Assembly (NCBI RefSeq): GCF_000814845.2
Contig: NZ_CP010431.2
Location: 2,604,001-2,668,000 of the forward strand
Direction: 5' to 3'
Origin: Pandoraea sputorum
GTDB taxonomy: Bacteria > Pseudomonadota > Gammaproteobacteria > Burkholderiales > Burkholderiaceae
DNA: 64,000 nt
Within the stretch, counting starts at the first letter, position 1. Each line of letters begins with the position of its first letter. Below are positions 19,680-28,382 of the stretch, one piece after another. The notes under the pieces were generated by a model. That model worked only from the letters and a program-made list of their open reading frames with translations. It made no database searches and was not told the origin of the DNA. The translations under genes and the position numbers were made by a program.

Positions 19680-20072
19680 ATGAGCCAGCAAAAGCCTGTC
19701 GAATACGTTTGCGCAACACCTGAAGTCAAAGCCGTCTTCGACGACATCAAAGCGACGCGGGGCGTCCCCGACGTCAACAACTTCTGGAAGTACATCGCAC
19801 AACATCCGCCGACCTTAGCGCGGACCTGGGGCAGTCTGAAGGACATCATGGCCGATGGCGCGCTCGATCCGCTGGTCAAGGAGCTGATCTACGTCGCGGT
19901 CAGCGTTACGAACAATTGCGGATATTGCGTTGCGAGTCACACTGCAGGCGCGCGTCGTGCGGGGATGACCGACGAGATGTTCGGCGAACTGCTGGCCGTC
20001 GTGGGCATGGCCAACGAAACCAACCGGCTCGCCGTCGGCTACCGGGTGCCGATCGATCCGGCCTTCGAGTAG
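19680..20072 (+). CDS. Carboxymuconolactone decarboxylase / AhpD-family protein
   Basis: The product is 130 aa. The redox motif NNCGYCVASH has C80, C83 and H87, the AhpD CxxCxxxH site. An all-helical fold with IYVAVSVTNNC and GMANETNRLAVGYRVP fits the CMD family. Such proteins act as thiol peroxidase reductants or, in other subgroups, decarboxylases; the presence of CxxC favours a redox role. It is divergent from the nitroreductase with a Fur-like box between. No function assigned beyond family. Confidence 0.85.
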   Translation: MSQQKPVEYVCATPEVKAVFDDIKATRGVPDVNNFWKYIAQHPPTLARTWGSLKDIMADGALDPLVKELIYVAVSVTNNCGYCVASHTAGARRAGMTDEMFGELLAVVGMANETNRLAVGYRVPIDPAFE

Positions 20073-20118
20073 GCGACTTGGCAGCGACGTCGACATTCGC
20101 GCGACGTTCAGGCGACGT

Positions 20119-21375
20119 TCAGCGCGCCAAATTGCGAGTCGTGTCCCGCGCCATCCAGCGGCGGTAGCGGCGCGTCTGACATGCCGCGCCAAGTTGCTGG
20201 GCGATCAGCGCTCGCATGGGTGAGACGGTCGGGTTCGTCACCCGGCCGGTACTCAGGCGCATGAGCTGAAACTTGACGACGGCCATGTTCGCCATCGACC
20301 CCAGCATCTTGTTCTTCCAGCGAATCGGCTTGAGTTGCGGCTCCGACGGCTGCCCCAGACGCCAGCGATTCGGCAATTCGGGATCGATGGAGAGTGCCGT
20401 CGCCATGCCCACCATCGCTACACCGCTCGCGATCACCTGGTCCGCAACCGTCCGACGGCGAATGCCGCCCGTCACCATCAGTGGCATCGTCGCCACGCCA
20501 ATCATTTCGCGTGCGAATTCCAGAAAATAGGCCTCGCGTGCGAGCGTCCGTCCGTCGCGCGATTCGCCCTGCATCGCGGGCGCTTCATAGCTGCCGCCTG
20601 AGAGTTCCACGAGGTCGACGCCCAGCGCGCCGAGCATCTGAATAACGCGACGTGCGTCGTCCGGCCCGAATCCGCCACGTTGGAAATCGGCCGAATTCAG
20701 TTTGACGGCCACCGCGAAGTCGGTCGCGACAGCCGCACGCACGGACCGCACGATGTCGAGCAGCAAGCGGGCGCGATTCTCGAGACTTCCGCCCCAGCGA
20801 TCCTGACGCTTGTTCGTCAGCGGCGAGAGGAACTGACTGAGCAGATACCCATGCGCTGCGTGAATCTCTACGCCAGTAAAACCGCTGCGCTCGGCGAGCA
20901 GCGCGCTTTGGGTGAAACGTGCAATGACCTCCGCGATATCCGTCTCCGTCAATTCTCTGGGCATCGCGAAGCGCTTCGAGAAGCTCCCGAGTTCAAGGGC
21001 GACCGCAGACGGTGCGACGGTGGCCTGACCCAGCGCGGACTGCATTTGGCGACCCGGGTGATTGAGCTGCATCCAGATCTGCGCGCCATGCTGCCGCGCC
21101 GCCAGCGCCCATTGTCGGAAGCGTTCGAGATGCGCGTCGTTTTCCAGCACCACGCCGCCCGGACCGGTCATCGCTCGCGCGTCGATCATGACGTTGCCGG
21201 TGATGATCAGGCCAGCACCCCCTCGACCCCACGCGTCGTACAGGCGAAGCAGTTCGTCGGACGGCGCGTGATCGGCGTCCGCCATGTTTTCTTCCATCGC
21301 CGCCTTGGCAATGCGGTTGGGGATCGACGTGCCGTTCGGCAAGGCAAGTGGAGCAAAGAGCGACATGGTGGACAT
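20119..21375 (-). CDS. Old-yellow-enzyme family NADH:flavin oxidoreductase
   Basis: The product is 418 aa. The TIM-barrel start is LFAPLALPNGTSIPNRIAKA. WMQLNHPGRQ and VEIHAAHGYLLSQFLSP carry the FMN/substrate-binding His residues, and NKRQDRWGGSLENRARLLLD is the standard OYE block. It is about 40-50 residues longer than minimal OYEs, with a C-terminal tail rich in Arg. It reduces activated C=C bonds using FMN. It is divergent from a MerR regulator (21459) with a MerR-type palindrome in the shared promoter, so it is likely induced by electrophiles or a related signal. Confidence 0.92.
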   Translation of the reverse strand: MSTMSLFAPLALPNGTSIPNRIAKAAMEENMADADHAPSDELLRLYDAWGRGGAGLIITGNVMIDARAMTGPGGVVLENDAHLERFRQWALAARQHGAQIWMQLNHPGRQMQSALGQATVAPSAVALELGSFSKRFAMPRELTETDIAEVIARFTQSALLAERSGFTGVEIHAAHGYLLSQFLSPLTNKRQDRWGGSLENRARLLLDIVRSVRAAVATDFAVAVKLNSADFQRGGFGPDDARRVIQMLGALGVDLVELSGGSYEAPAMQGESRDGRTLAREAYFLEFAREMIGVATMPLMVTGGIRRRTVADQVIASGVAMVGMATALSIDPELPNRWRLGQPSEPQLKPIRWKNKMLGSMANMAVVKFQLMRLSTGRVTNPTVSPMRALIAQQLGAACQTRRYRRWMARDTTRNLAR

Positions 21376-21411
21376 GGCCGTACCTCGAATCTTCAGTTGA
21401 CGATGGCACGA

Positions 21412-21437
21412 CCATAACCTTAAAGTTCACTTTAATG
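21412..21437. promoter_or_regulatory. MerR-type operator in divergent promoter
   Basis: TTAAAGTTCACTTTAA (21420-21435) is a 7-2-7 inverted repeat embedded in ACC...GT-like flanks, the shape of MerR/SoxR operators. It lies between the OYE gene (start 21375) and the MerR gene (start 21459), so the MerR protein probably controls both. Confidence 0.6.
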
Positions 21438-21458
21438 TCAAGTGCCTGGAGCGTGAAA

Positions 21459-21914
21459 ATGAAAATCGGAGAGTTGGCGCGGGTGAGTGGCGTGGCGGCG
21501 TCGCGAATCCGCTTTTACGAAGCGCAGGGCCTGCTGCCCAATGCGCTGCGACAGATCAATGGCTATCGCGAGTACGACGGCGAGGCACTGACGCGTCTCG
21601 ATTTAATTCGGCGCGCGCAAAACGCCGGATTTTCGTTGGACGAAATCCGCACGATCCTGCCGCCGGATCTCAGCGACTGGCCACACGACAAATTGCTTGA
21701 CGTGCTACGCCGCAAGGTGGACGAGATCGAGGCGCTGGAACGGAATCTGGCGCTATCGAAGCAAAATCTGAAGGCGGTAATCGATGCCATCGAACATCGC
21801 GAGGAAGGGGAAGACTGCCGGGCCGCGTCGCAACGTGTGCTGACGTCGGTGCGCCGGGCCGAAGACAGTGCTGAGCCTGCGTCCCGGCGCGCCCCGGTCA
21901 AAAAGCGCGCCTGA
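21459..21914 (+). CDS. MerR-family transcriptional regulator
   Basis: The product is 151 aa. The ATG at 21459 has GGAG 8 bases upstream and gives the usual start MKIGELARVSGV. The HTH and wing include IRFYEAQGLLPNALRQINGY, followed by the dimerisation helix KLLDVLRRKVDEIEALERNL. The C-terminus holds one Cys (EDCRAASQR) and a basic tail, without the Cys cluster of metal- or redox-sensing members. Divergent from the OYE gene, it is its probable regulator. Confidence 0.9.
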   Translation: MKIGELARVSGVAASRIRFYEAQGLLPNALRQINGYREYDGEALTRLDLIRRAQNAGFSLDEIRTILPPDLSDWPHDKLLDVLRRKVDEIEALERNLALSKQNLKAVIDAIEHREEGEDCRAASQRVLTSVRRAEDSAEPASRRAPVKKRA

Positions 21915-21937
21915 CGCGCCCGACAGCCACGACGTAT

Positions 21938-22762
21938 TCAGCGACTGGCAAGAATCTCGTTGGCTTTCGCGATGACCGGTGCGTCGATCATCTTGCCATC
22001 CAGTGCGACGGCTGCACCTGCGCTGGCATTGGCGGCGGCGACAACGCGTTCGGCCCATGTAATTTCATCGTCGCGCCACGCGAATGCCGCGTGAACCGGC
22101 GCTACCTGACGCGGGTGGATGCACAGTTTCCCCCGGAACCCGAGCGCGCGAGCGCGGCGGGTGGCGGCCTCGATTGATGCCGAATCGTCGAGCACCGTAG
22201 TCACACCATCGACGGGTGCTGCGATGCCCGCGATACGCGACGCCAGCGTGATGTGTGAGCGGAAGTACAACAACTCGTCGGCGTCGCCCTCGATGCCGAT
22301 GTCCAATTGGAAATCGATGGTACCGAACATTAACCGGTCGACGCGTGGCGCAGTGGCGATCTCTCCCAGCACGGCAAATGCCTGCGCCGTCTCGATCAGC
22401 GGTACGAGTTGCAGCGACGGCGCAGCGCTTTTCACAACGCGGGCGAGGGTGCCGGCATCTTCCGTCTTCGGTACGACGAGGCCGCTGAGTTGCGTCAGAC
22501 CAGCGAGTGCTGCGACATCCTCGGCAAACCAGGGGGTCGACGCGGCATTGATACGCACATAGACCGGGATCGATGTCGTGGGACTCGGCGCCATCAGCCA
22601 TTGCACCACCTGCGCCCGGGCAGTCAGTTTGTCGGCGGGCGGCACGGCGTCTTCGAGATCGAGAATGACGGCGTCCGCGCCCGAAGCACATGCCTTGTCG
22701 AAACGTTCCGGACGATTGCCCGGCACGAAAAGCCAGCTACGAATGACAGGATGTTTTTGCAT
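21938..22762 (-). CDS. HpcH/HpaI or CitE-type CoA-ester lyase
   Basis: The product is 274 aa. RSWLFVPGNRPERFDKA, LDLEDAVPPADK (acidic metal ligand), VPLIETAQ and FGTIDFQLDIG are the hallmarks of the CitE-like malyl-/citramalyl-CoA lyase family. These cleave a hydroxyacyl-CoA into acetyl-CoA (or propionyl-CoA) plus glyoxylate or pyruvate with Mg2+. It starts 3 bases after the CoA transferase stop, so the two are coupled; together with the transporter upstream they make a hydroxy-acid degradation unit. Exact substrate unknown. Confidence 0.9.
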   Translation of the reverse strand: MQKHPVIRSWLFVPGNRPERFDKACASGADAVILDLEDAVPPADKLTARAQVVQWLMAPSPTTSIPVYVRINAASTPWFAEDVAALAGLTQLSGLVVPKTEDAGTLARVVKSAAPSLQLVPLIETAQAFAVLGEIATAPRVDRLMFGTIDFQLDIGIEGDADELLYFRSHITLASRIAGIAAPVDGVTTVLDDSASIEAATRRARALGFRGKLCIHPRQVAPVHAAFAWRDDEITWAERVVAAANASAGAAVALDGKMIDAPVIAKANEILASR

Positions 22763-22765
22763 CGC

Positions 22766-23953
22766 TCACACCACCTGCGCTGCGTGCAGCGCTTCGATCT
22801 GCGCCGACGTGCGGCCAAGCTCGGTGAGAATCGCGTCGGTGTGCTGTCCCAGCGCCGGAATCGGATCCATGCGTGGCGCAAACGCTGCGCTCGCTGACGG
22901 CATGCCCGGCGGAATCGGTGCCTTGATCGTGCCGTTGGGCGTTGCGACGTTTGCCCAGCGCTCACGCGCGGCGAGTTGGGCGTGTTGCCACACGTCGTGC
23001 ATCTCGTTGAGGTTGGCGTTGGCGATGCCCACGGCGTCGAGTCGACTCACTAGTTGCGGTGCCGAGAGTCGCATGAAGACTTCGCGGATGATGGCACGCA
23101 GCGCATCGCGATTCTCGAGACGCTTGGGGTTGGAAGCAAAGCGTGCGTCTTCGGCGAGCGCCGGCTGTTCGAGAACCTTGTCGCAGAAAATCTTCCACTC
23201 GCGCTCGTTCTGCAAGCCCAGCATGACGGTCTTCCCGTCACCGGTTTCGAACGGCCCGTACGGAAAGATCGTTGCGTGCGCTGCACCTGCACGGGGCGGG
23301 GGCGTCTGATCGTCCACGGCGTAATACAGCGGAAAGCCCATCCACTCGACCATGCATTCGAGCATCGAGATGTCGATGCGCGAGCCTTTGCCGGTCTTGC
23401 CGCGCTGGATCAACGCCGAAAGGATGTTCGTATAGGCGTACATGCCTGCGGCAATGTCCGCAATCGAGCACCCAGCCTTGGCCGAGGCCTCAGGTGAGCC
23501 CGTCACCGACAGAAAGCCCGATTCGCTCTGGATGAGCAAGTCGTATGCCTTCTTGTCGCGATAGGGGCCGTCCGGACCGTAACCCGAAATGCCGCAAACG
23601 ATGATGCGGGGATAGCGCGCCGACAGCACTTCGTAGCTCAGGCCAAGGCGGTCGGCCGCGCCGGGGGCGAGGTTCTGCACCAGGACGTCGGCGTCGGCGA
23701 GAAGGTCGTGAAGGACCGACTGGGCGGCGTCCTGTTTCAGGTCGAGCGTCAGACTTTCCTTCGAGCGGTTCGTCCACACGAAGTGCGACGACATGCCGTT
23801 CACCCGTGCGTCGTAAGCGCGGGCGAAGTCACCTGCGCCGGGCCGCTCGATCTTGATGACGCGCGCGCCCAGATCGGCCAGTTGGCGGGTGCAGAACGGT
23901 GCCGCAATGGCGTGTTCGAGCGCGATGACCTTGATGCCGTCCAAGGGCCTCAT
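22766..23953 (-). CDS. CaiB/BaiF-type class III CoA transferase
   Basis: The product is 395 aa from ATG 23953 (GGAG about 10 bases upstream); the frame is open much further upstream but encodes a shadow of the transporter gene. DGIKVIALEHAIAAPFCTRQ, ADLGARVIKIERPGAGDFAR and RIDISMLECMVEWMG (with the conserved Asp that carries the acyl anhydride) identify the family. It moves CoA from a donor such as succinyl-CoA to an organic acid. It sits between a 2-hydroxycarboxylate transporter and a CoA-ester lyase, so malate, citramalate or a similar acid is the likely substrate (inference). Confidence 0.92.
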   Translation of the reverse strand: MRPLDGIKVIALEHAIAAPFCTRQLADLGARVIKIERPGAGDFARAYDARVNGMSSHFVWTNRSKESLTLDLKQDAAQSVLHDLLADADVLVQNLAPGAADRLGLSYEVLSARYPRIIVCGISGYGPDGPYRDKKAYDLLIQSESGFLSVTGSPEASAKAGCSIADIAAGMYAYTNILSALIQRGKTGKGSRIDISMLECMVEWMGFPLYYAVDDQTPPPRAGAAHATIFPYGPFETGDGKTVMLGLQNEREWKIFCDKVLEQPALAEDARFASNPKRLENRDALRAIIREVFMRLSAPQLVSRLDAVGIANANLNEMHDVWQHAQLAARERWANVATPNGTIKAPIPPGMPSASAAFAPRMDPIPALGQHTDAILTELGRTSAQIEALHAAQVV

Positions 23954-24003
23954 GACAGAAATCTCCGAGAAAACCAGTTGAGTGGGGCGAGGCGGTCGCC
24001 GGG

Positions 24004-25401
24004 TCAGACGATCTTCGCGAGCACGATAAGGCTCAGCGTGATCGTGATGGCGCCGCCGATGCGCGTGGCGATTTGCGCGAACGGCATGAGTCGCATGCGG
24101 TTCGCTGCGGTGAGGATGGCGACGTCGCCCGTGCCGCCCATGCCGCTGTGCGTGCCGACGACGATGGCTGCGTCGATGGGATGCATGTTCATGCGGCGCG
24201 CTACGACGAAGGCGGTGACCATCAGGGTGAGGACCGTCGCGACGATGGTCACGAGCGTCGGCACATTGAAGGAGGCGACGACCTTCTGCCACGGCGTGAT
24301 CACGACACCGATGGCGAACAGCAGCGGGTAGGTCACCGCCGTCGCGAAGAATTTGTAGACGACGCCAGCACCGGCTTCGAGCTTTGGCGAGAAGATGAAG
24401 CCGATCTTCGCGGCGACGGCCAGCACCAGCATCATCACCGGTCCGGGTAGGCCGAGCGTGTTCTGCGCGAGCATGCCGACGAAGTACAGGCACACGGCGA
24501 TCATGCCAGCCGCCGCGATGTCCGTCGCATCGACCGCCTTCGCAGGTTCAGCGTGCACGTCGTGTGCGCCGATGTCGTCGCTACCCGTTCGCATGAGTTG
24601 CCCGTTACCCGTCAACGAGGGGTAACGCTTGCCGAGCGCGTTGAGTACCCCCGAAAACACGATGGCGCAGACGTTGCCGAGCATGACGGCAGGCAATGCC
24701 TGCGCGAGGAGGTCGCCAGCGCCCTGATGCATGACTTCCGAGTAGCCGATGGTCAGCGGAATTACGCCTTCGCCCAAGCCGCCGGACATGACCGGGATCA
24801 CGACGAAGAACACGGTGTGAAACAGGCCCATGCCGAGCATCGTGCCGACGGCTGTGCCGACGATGCCCGCGAGCACCGATCCGATGGCGAGCGGGACGAA
24901 GATGCGCACGAAGCCGCCAATCAGCACCTTACGGTCCATGCTCAGAATGCTGCCGACGATGATCCCGGGAATAAATAAGTACAGGAAGTTGCTTTGCTTC
25001 CAGAAGGCTACGATGGGGGTGACGACAGACGGGGGCAGCACGTTCGCGAATACCAGCCACGAGGGCAGGAACGTCACGAGAATCACCGGGCCGCCAATGC
25101 TGCGAAAGATGGGGATTCGCTGACCGACTTCCATGCAGGTAAAGCTGCACACGGCCAGCAGCGCGATGATCGGCGAGAGTTCGGCGGAGAGTTTGCCGGT
25201 GGTGAGAACGGTCGTCGCGATAGCGGCAATGAGCACCAAGTGGACCGGTAACGGCACGATGCCGACGCGCATGTCCATGATTCGCCACCACAAGTCGCGC
25301 AGCGGATGGTGCTGTGCTGCCTGAGAAGCTACCTGAGCGCTTTGATTGCTTTGGCCGCCCTGACCGCGTTGTGCGGCAGTGGCCGAGAGTCCGTCTCGCA
25401 T
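24004..25401 (-). CDS. 2-hydroxycarboxylate transporter (2HCT/CitS-MaeN family)
   Basis: The product is 465 aa from ATG 25401, preceded by GGAG 8 bases upstream; the ATG at 25419 has no such site. About 11-12 TM segments are seen. The two family signature loops are present: MSGGLGEGVIPLTIGY in the first half and GMGGTGDVAILTAANRM in the second, the GGxG reentrant hairpins that bind citrate or malate. The family uses Na+ or H+ symport for citrate, malate or lactate. It is first in an operon with CoA transferase and CoA lyase genes, and divergent from a LysR at 25650. Confidence 0.93.
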   Translation of the reverse strand: MRDGLSATAAQRGQGGQSNQSAQVASQAAQHHPLRDLWWRIMDMRVGIVPLPVHLVLIAAIATTVLTTGKLSAELSPIIALLAVCSFTCMEVGQRIPIFRSIGGPVILVTFLPSWLVFANVLPPSVVTPIVAFWKQSNFLYLFIPGIIVGSILSMDRKVLIGGFVRIFVPLAIGSVLAGIVGTAVGTMLGMGLFHTVFFVVIPVMSGGLGEGVIPLTIGYSEVMHQGAGDLLAQALPAVMLGNVCAIVFSGVLNALGKRYPSLTGNGQLMRTGSDDIGAHDVHAEPAKAVDATDIAAAGMIAVCLYFVGMLAQNTLGLPGPVMMLVLAVAAKIGFIFSPKLEAGAGVVYKFFATAVTYPLLFAIGVVITPWQKVVASFNVPTLVTIVATVLTLMVTAFVVARRMNMHPIDAAIVVGTHSGMGGTGDVAILTAANRMRLMPFAQIATRIGGAITITLSLIVLAKIV

Positions 25402-25649
25402 CCTGCTGTCTCCGTCCATTTGGAATTGGTTTGTTGACGGGACTATAGGCGCGTAGCCAGCGTCGAAGGAAATACCGATTTTGGATGCGGGTATAGGGTA
25501 AAACTATGGCTTGAGCTTCTCGTTGCGCGGGAATGGCGCAAAGATGGCTTTCTATGCAACGAAAACCTGAGTTTCACGATGCATCGTATAGCAGTACGCT
25601 ATGGCTTTTCGTTACTGCCAACCGACCCGTCTCGGAGGCCGATGCCGTT

Positions 25650-26621
25650 ATGGACGTGAGACAACTCAGGAACTTCGTGGCTATCGTCGATAGCGGCAGC
25701 TTGTCGAAGGCGGCGGAGCGGTTACATATCGCGCAGCCATCGCTGAGCGCGCAATTGCGTGGGCTTGAGGACGAGCTGCAAACGCAACTTCTGGTACGCA
25801 GTGCGCAGGGCGTGACGCCGACCGAAGCAGGCAAGGCGTTGTATCGCCATGCGCGCGTGGTGTTGCGTCAGATGGAGCAGATACGTCAGGAAGTGCGAGA
25901 GGGCGGCGGCAGCGAGGCGGGGCCAGTGGCCGTGGGATTCCCGACGACCATTGCGTCGATCCTTGCTGTGCCGTTATTTGCGCGCGTGAGGGAGCAGTAT
26001 CCGGGGATTCGATTGCAGATTTTCGAGAGCATGAGCGGGTACATCGGCGAGTTGCTCGCCAACGGACGGCTCGACCTCGCGATGCTTTTTCGCGACTCGG
26101 AAACGCGGGGCATCTCGGTGATGCCGTTGTTCGACGAGGAACTGTATGTGCTGGGCGGGCACCGGGTGTGTCCGGCGATCTATGAGGATGCTGAGCACAA
26201 CGCTGACGGGACTTGCCCACTGGAGAAGCTGGACAACGTGCCGATCGTCGCGCCGAGCGCGTCGAACGGCTTGCGCCTGCTGATCGAGCGGAGTTTTGCG
26301 CAGGCGAATACGGAGTTGAACATCGTCGCGGATATCGACTCGCTGCCGACGCTCATCGACATTGCCCGCTCGGGCGACGCGTGCTCGATCCTGCCCGTGT
26401 CGGCATTGGCGTCGCGCGACCCGGCCTTACGTCCGCCCTCGCGTCGGATCGTCGCACCGCACCTGCAACGCCCGGCGAGTGTGTGCTGGTCCAACTCACT
26501 CCCGGTAGGCTCGGCGACGGTCGCGGTACGTCAGTGCATCGCCGACCTCATCCGGGAATTGCAGGCGGATGGACATTGGACGGGAATTACGTTGCGGCGC
26601 GGGAGTTACTGGCCAAATTAG
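25650..26621 (+). CDS. LysR-family transcriptional regulator (Nac-like)
   Basis: The product is 323 aa. The start ATG 25650 gives MDVRQLRNFVAIVDSGSLSK; the upstream in-frame extension has no LTTR character. The HTH region is followed by an effector domain with GPVAVGFPTTIASILAVPLF and RLDLAMLFRDSETRG, the pattern of Nac/Cbl-like LTTRs. It is divergent from the 2HCT transporter operon and is its likely regulator, with the hydroxy acid or a CoA product as inducer (inference). Confidence 0.9.
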   Translation: MDVRQLRNFVAIVDSGSLSKAAERLHIAQPSLSAQLRGLEDELQTQLLVRSAQGVTPTEAGKALYRHARVVLRQMEQIRQEVREGGGSEAGPVAVGFPTTIASILAVPLFARVREQYPGIRLQIFESMSGYIGELLANGRLDLAMLFRDSETRGISVMPLFDEELYVLGGHRVCPAIYEDAEHNADGTCPLEKLDNVPIVAPSASNGLRLLIERSFAQANTELNIVADIDSLPTLIDIARSGDACSILPVSALASRDPALRPPSRRIVAPHLQRPASVCWSNSLPVGSATVAVRQCIADLIRELQADGHWTGITLRRGSYWPN

Positions 26622-26690
26622 CTTTTCATGACGAGTCCCCGCCGCTGGCGGAGCGGTTGCGCTGTCAACGGACGGATGAAGCATCGCCGT

Positions 26691-27698
26691 CTACCATGCA
26701 CGCACTTCGTTGTCCGCTTGAATCACTTTCGCAAACTGTTCGTGAGACACATTTCCGCCGGAAATTACGGCGACTACGCTTTTGTCGCGGAATGATCGTA
26801 TCTCGGAGAGGACGGCGGCGAACGCGATGGCTCCTCCGGGTTCGGTCACTAGTTTGAAATGACGGAAGAGAACGCGCATCGCAGCCTCGACGCATGCGTC
26901 ATCAACCAGCAATACGTCACGAACGGATTGCCTCATGAGATCAAAGGTGAGGGCGCCTGGACGCCGATTTCTAAGTGCGTCACATATTGTGATGCCGACA
27001 TCAGGTGCTTCGCAGGGCTCGCCCGCTAACAGGGATCGTTTCGTATCGGCAGCCGCCGTCGGCTCCGCGCCCAATAGCGCGATCGGACTATGCCCGACGA
27101 CCAGCGCAGCGCCAGCGATCAGACTTCCTCCTCCGCACGGGTAAATCAGTGCATCGGGTGCGCTGCCGTTGTTTGTCTCAGAGAACTGAGAAAGTAACTC
27201 AAGCGTTACCGTGGCTTGCCCATCGATGACCGAGATGTCGTCATATGCAGGTATGACAACCGCGCCCAACCTGGCCGCGATCGACTTTCCCATCTTCACT
27301 ACATCTTGCGTATCGGATGCCGTATACACGTCGGCCCCACGACTAAGAATATTGTCGACCTTCACCTTAGGAATCCACGGAGGTACGACGACCGAGGCGG
27401 GGATCCCCAAGTCTTGTGCCACTTCTGCTAATGCTGCGCCGTGATTGCCTGAGGACCATGTGAGCAGGTGAGAAGCGGATTCGTCGGACGTCGAAGCCAG
27501 CGTTTTGTTCAGAGCCCCTCGAATTTTGAATGAACCGGTTCTCTGTAGATTCTCCGCCTTTATGAACAGATTGCATTGCAATCGATCGTTCAGGTAATCG
27601 GACTTCAATAGTGGAGTGGTCTGAATGAACGAGGATATTCTGGCGGAGGCAATCTCAAGTCGATCCGCGATGCCCCCTGAATTTGTGTTTACTATCAT
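26691..27698 (-). CDS. PLP-dependent threonine dehydratase / serine racemase-like enzyme
   Basis: The product is 335 aa. The ATG at 27698 has GGAG 8 bases upstream. The fold-type-II PLP motif is TGSFKIRGA with lysine K58, the phosphate loop is CGGGSLIAG, and SSGNHGAALA is the Asn-loop. Members deaminate Ser/Thr, racemise Ser, or (in gene clusters) make 2,3-diaminopropionate or related amino acids. It is last in a four-gene operon with a Ddl-like ligase, so supplying an unusual or D-amino acid to that ligase is the simplest role, though a housekeeping dehydratase is possible. Confidence 0.87.
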   Translation of the reverse strand: MIVNTNSGGIADRLEIASARISSFIQTTPLLKSDYLNDRLQCNLFIKAENLQRTGSFKIRGALNKTLASTSDESASHLLTWSSGNHGAALAEVAQDLGIPASVVVPPWIPKVKVDNILSRGADVYTASDTQDVVKMGKSIAARLGAVVIPAYDDISVIDGQATVTLELLSQFSETNNGSAPDALIYPCGGGSLIAGAALVVGHSPIALLGAEPTAAADTKRSLLAGEPCEAPDVGITICDALRNRRPGALTFDLMRQSVRDVLLVDDACVEAAMRVLFRHFKLVTEPGGAIAFAAVLSEIRSFRDKSVVAVISGGNVSHEQFAKVIQADNEVRAW

Positions 27699-27761
27699 TT
27701 TCTGTGCTCCGTGCGGTTGATTTTTCTTTTCTAATGTTGTGAGTTCTTGGATTAATCATTT

Positions 27762-28382
27762 TTATGTCTCTACAATAATTCCGCGTCCTGCATGAAACCG
27801 TTCCGCTGTTTCCATATTTATGGCGGCGTCTTGCTGAAATGGAGGAATTCCGGAAGGATTGTGTAGGTAAAGCGTTTTCCCCTCAATTCCGTGAACAAGA
27901 ATAAGATGACCGCCTTTTCGATTGTTGGGGTTGTTCGGGGATCTAATTTCGGTGCTTACGGATGAAATCACCATGAATGATTTTTTTATGAATTTCCCCA
28001 CATAATCAAATTTTTCATTTTCGTATATGAATGAATTTATTTTATAGGCATCCCGAATCCAATTGCAAAAAGGCTCGTATATTAGGCCTTTGACTGAGTT
28101 GTCGCTGATTTTTATGTATGCGCCCCATGATGTTGCTGCCTCGATTAGCTCTCGCCTGTTTGGATGTGGAATTTTCATGAAATCCAGAATTGATTCAAGG
28201 CACGCAATTCCACATGATCGATTGCTCCAGAAGCGATAGTCATCCGGCGTTGCGAATCCGGAATTAATCCAGTCGGGATCTTCGCAGGGATCCATGTTGA
28301 ATTTTATGATTTTCTCATTCAATTCTGGATTTGCCCACTGTGATCTGTAAGGCACGTTTTTATGGCGATAGTCGTTGGGCAT
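27762..28382 (-). CDS. C39/papain-like cysteine enzyme (BtrH-N-like fold possible)
   Basis: The product is 206 aa. AGGA lies 7 bases upstream of the ATG. The start VPYRSQWANPE, then RSCGIACLESIL (C57), GGHLILVHGIEG (H159) and LHNPSGIPP (N175) form a Cys-His-Asn triad in the order seen in Peptidase_C39-like proteins. There is no signal peptide, so it is cytosolic. Such folds are proteases or acyl-transferring enzymes; in a natural-product operon a peptide-bond-forming or -trimming role is plausible. The gene overlaps the end of the MFS gene by 23 bases. The DNA is much more A+T-rich than the surroundings. Confidence 0.78.
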   Translation of the reverse strand: MPNDYRHKNVPYRSQWANPELNEKIIKFNMDPCEDPDWINSGFATPDDYRFWSNRSCGIACLESILDFMKIPHPNRRELIEAATSWGAYIKISDNSVKGLIYEPFCNWIRDAYKINSFIYENEKFDYVGKFIKKSFMVISSVSTEIRSPNNPNNRKGGHLILVHGIEGKTLYLHNPSGIPPFQQDAAINMETAERFHAGRGIIVET

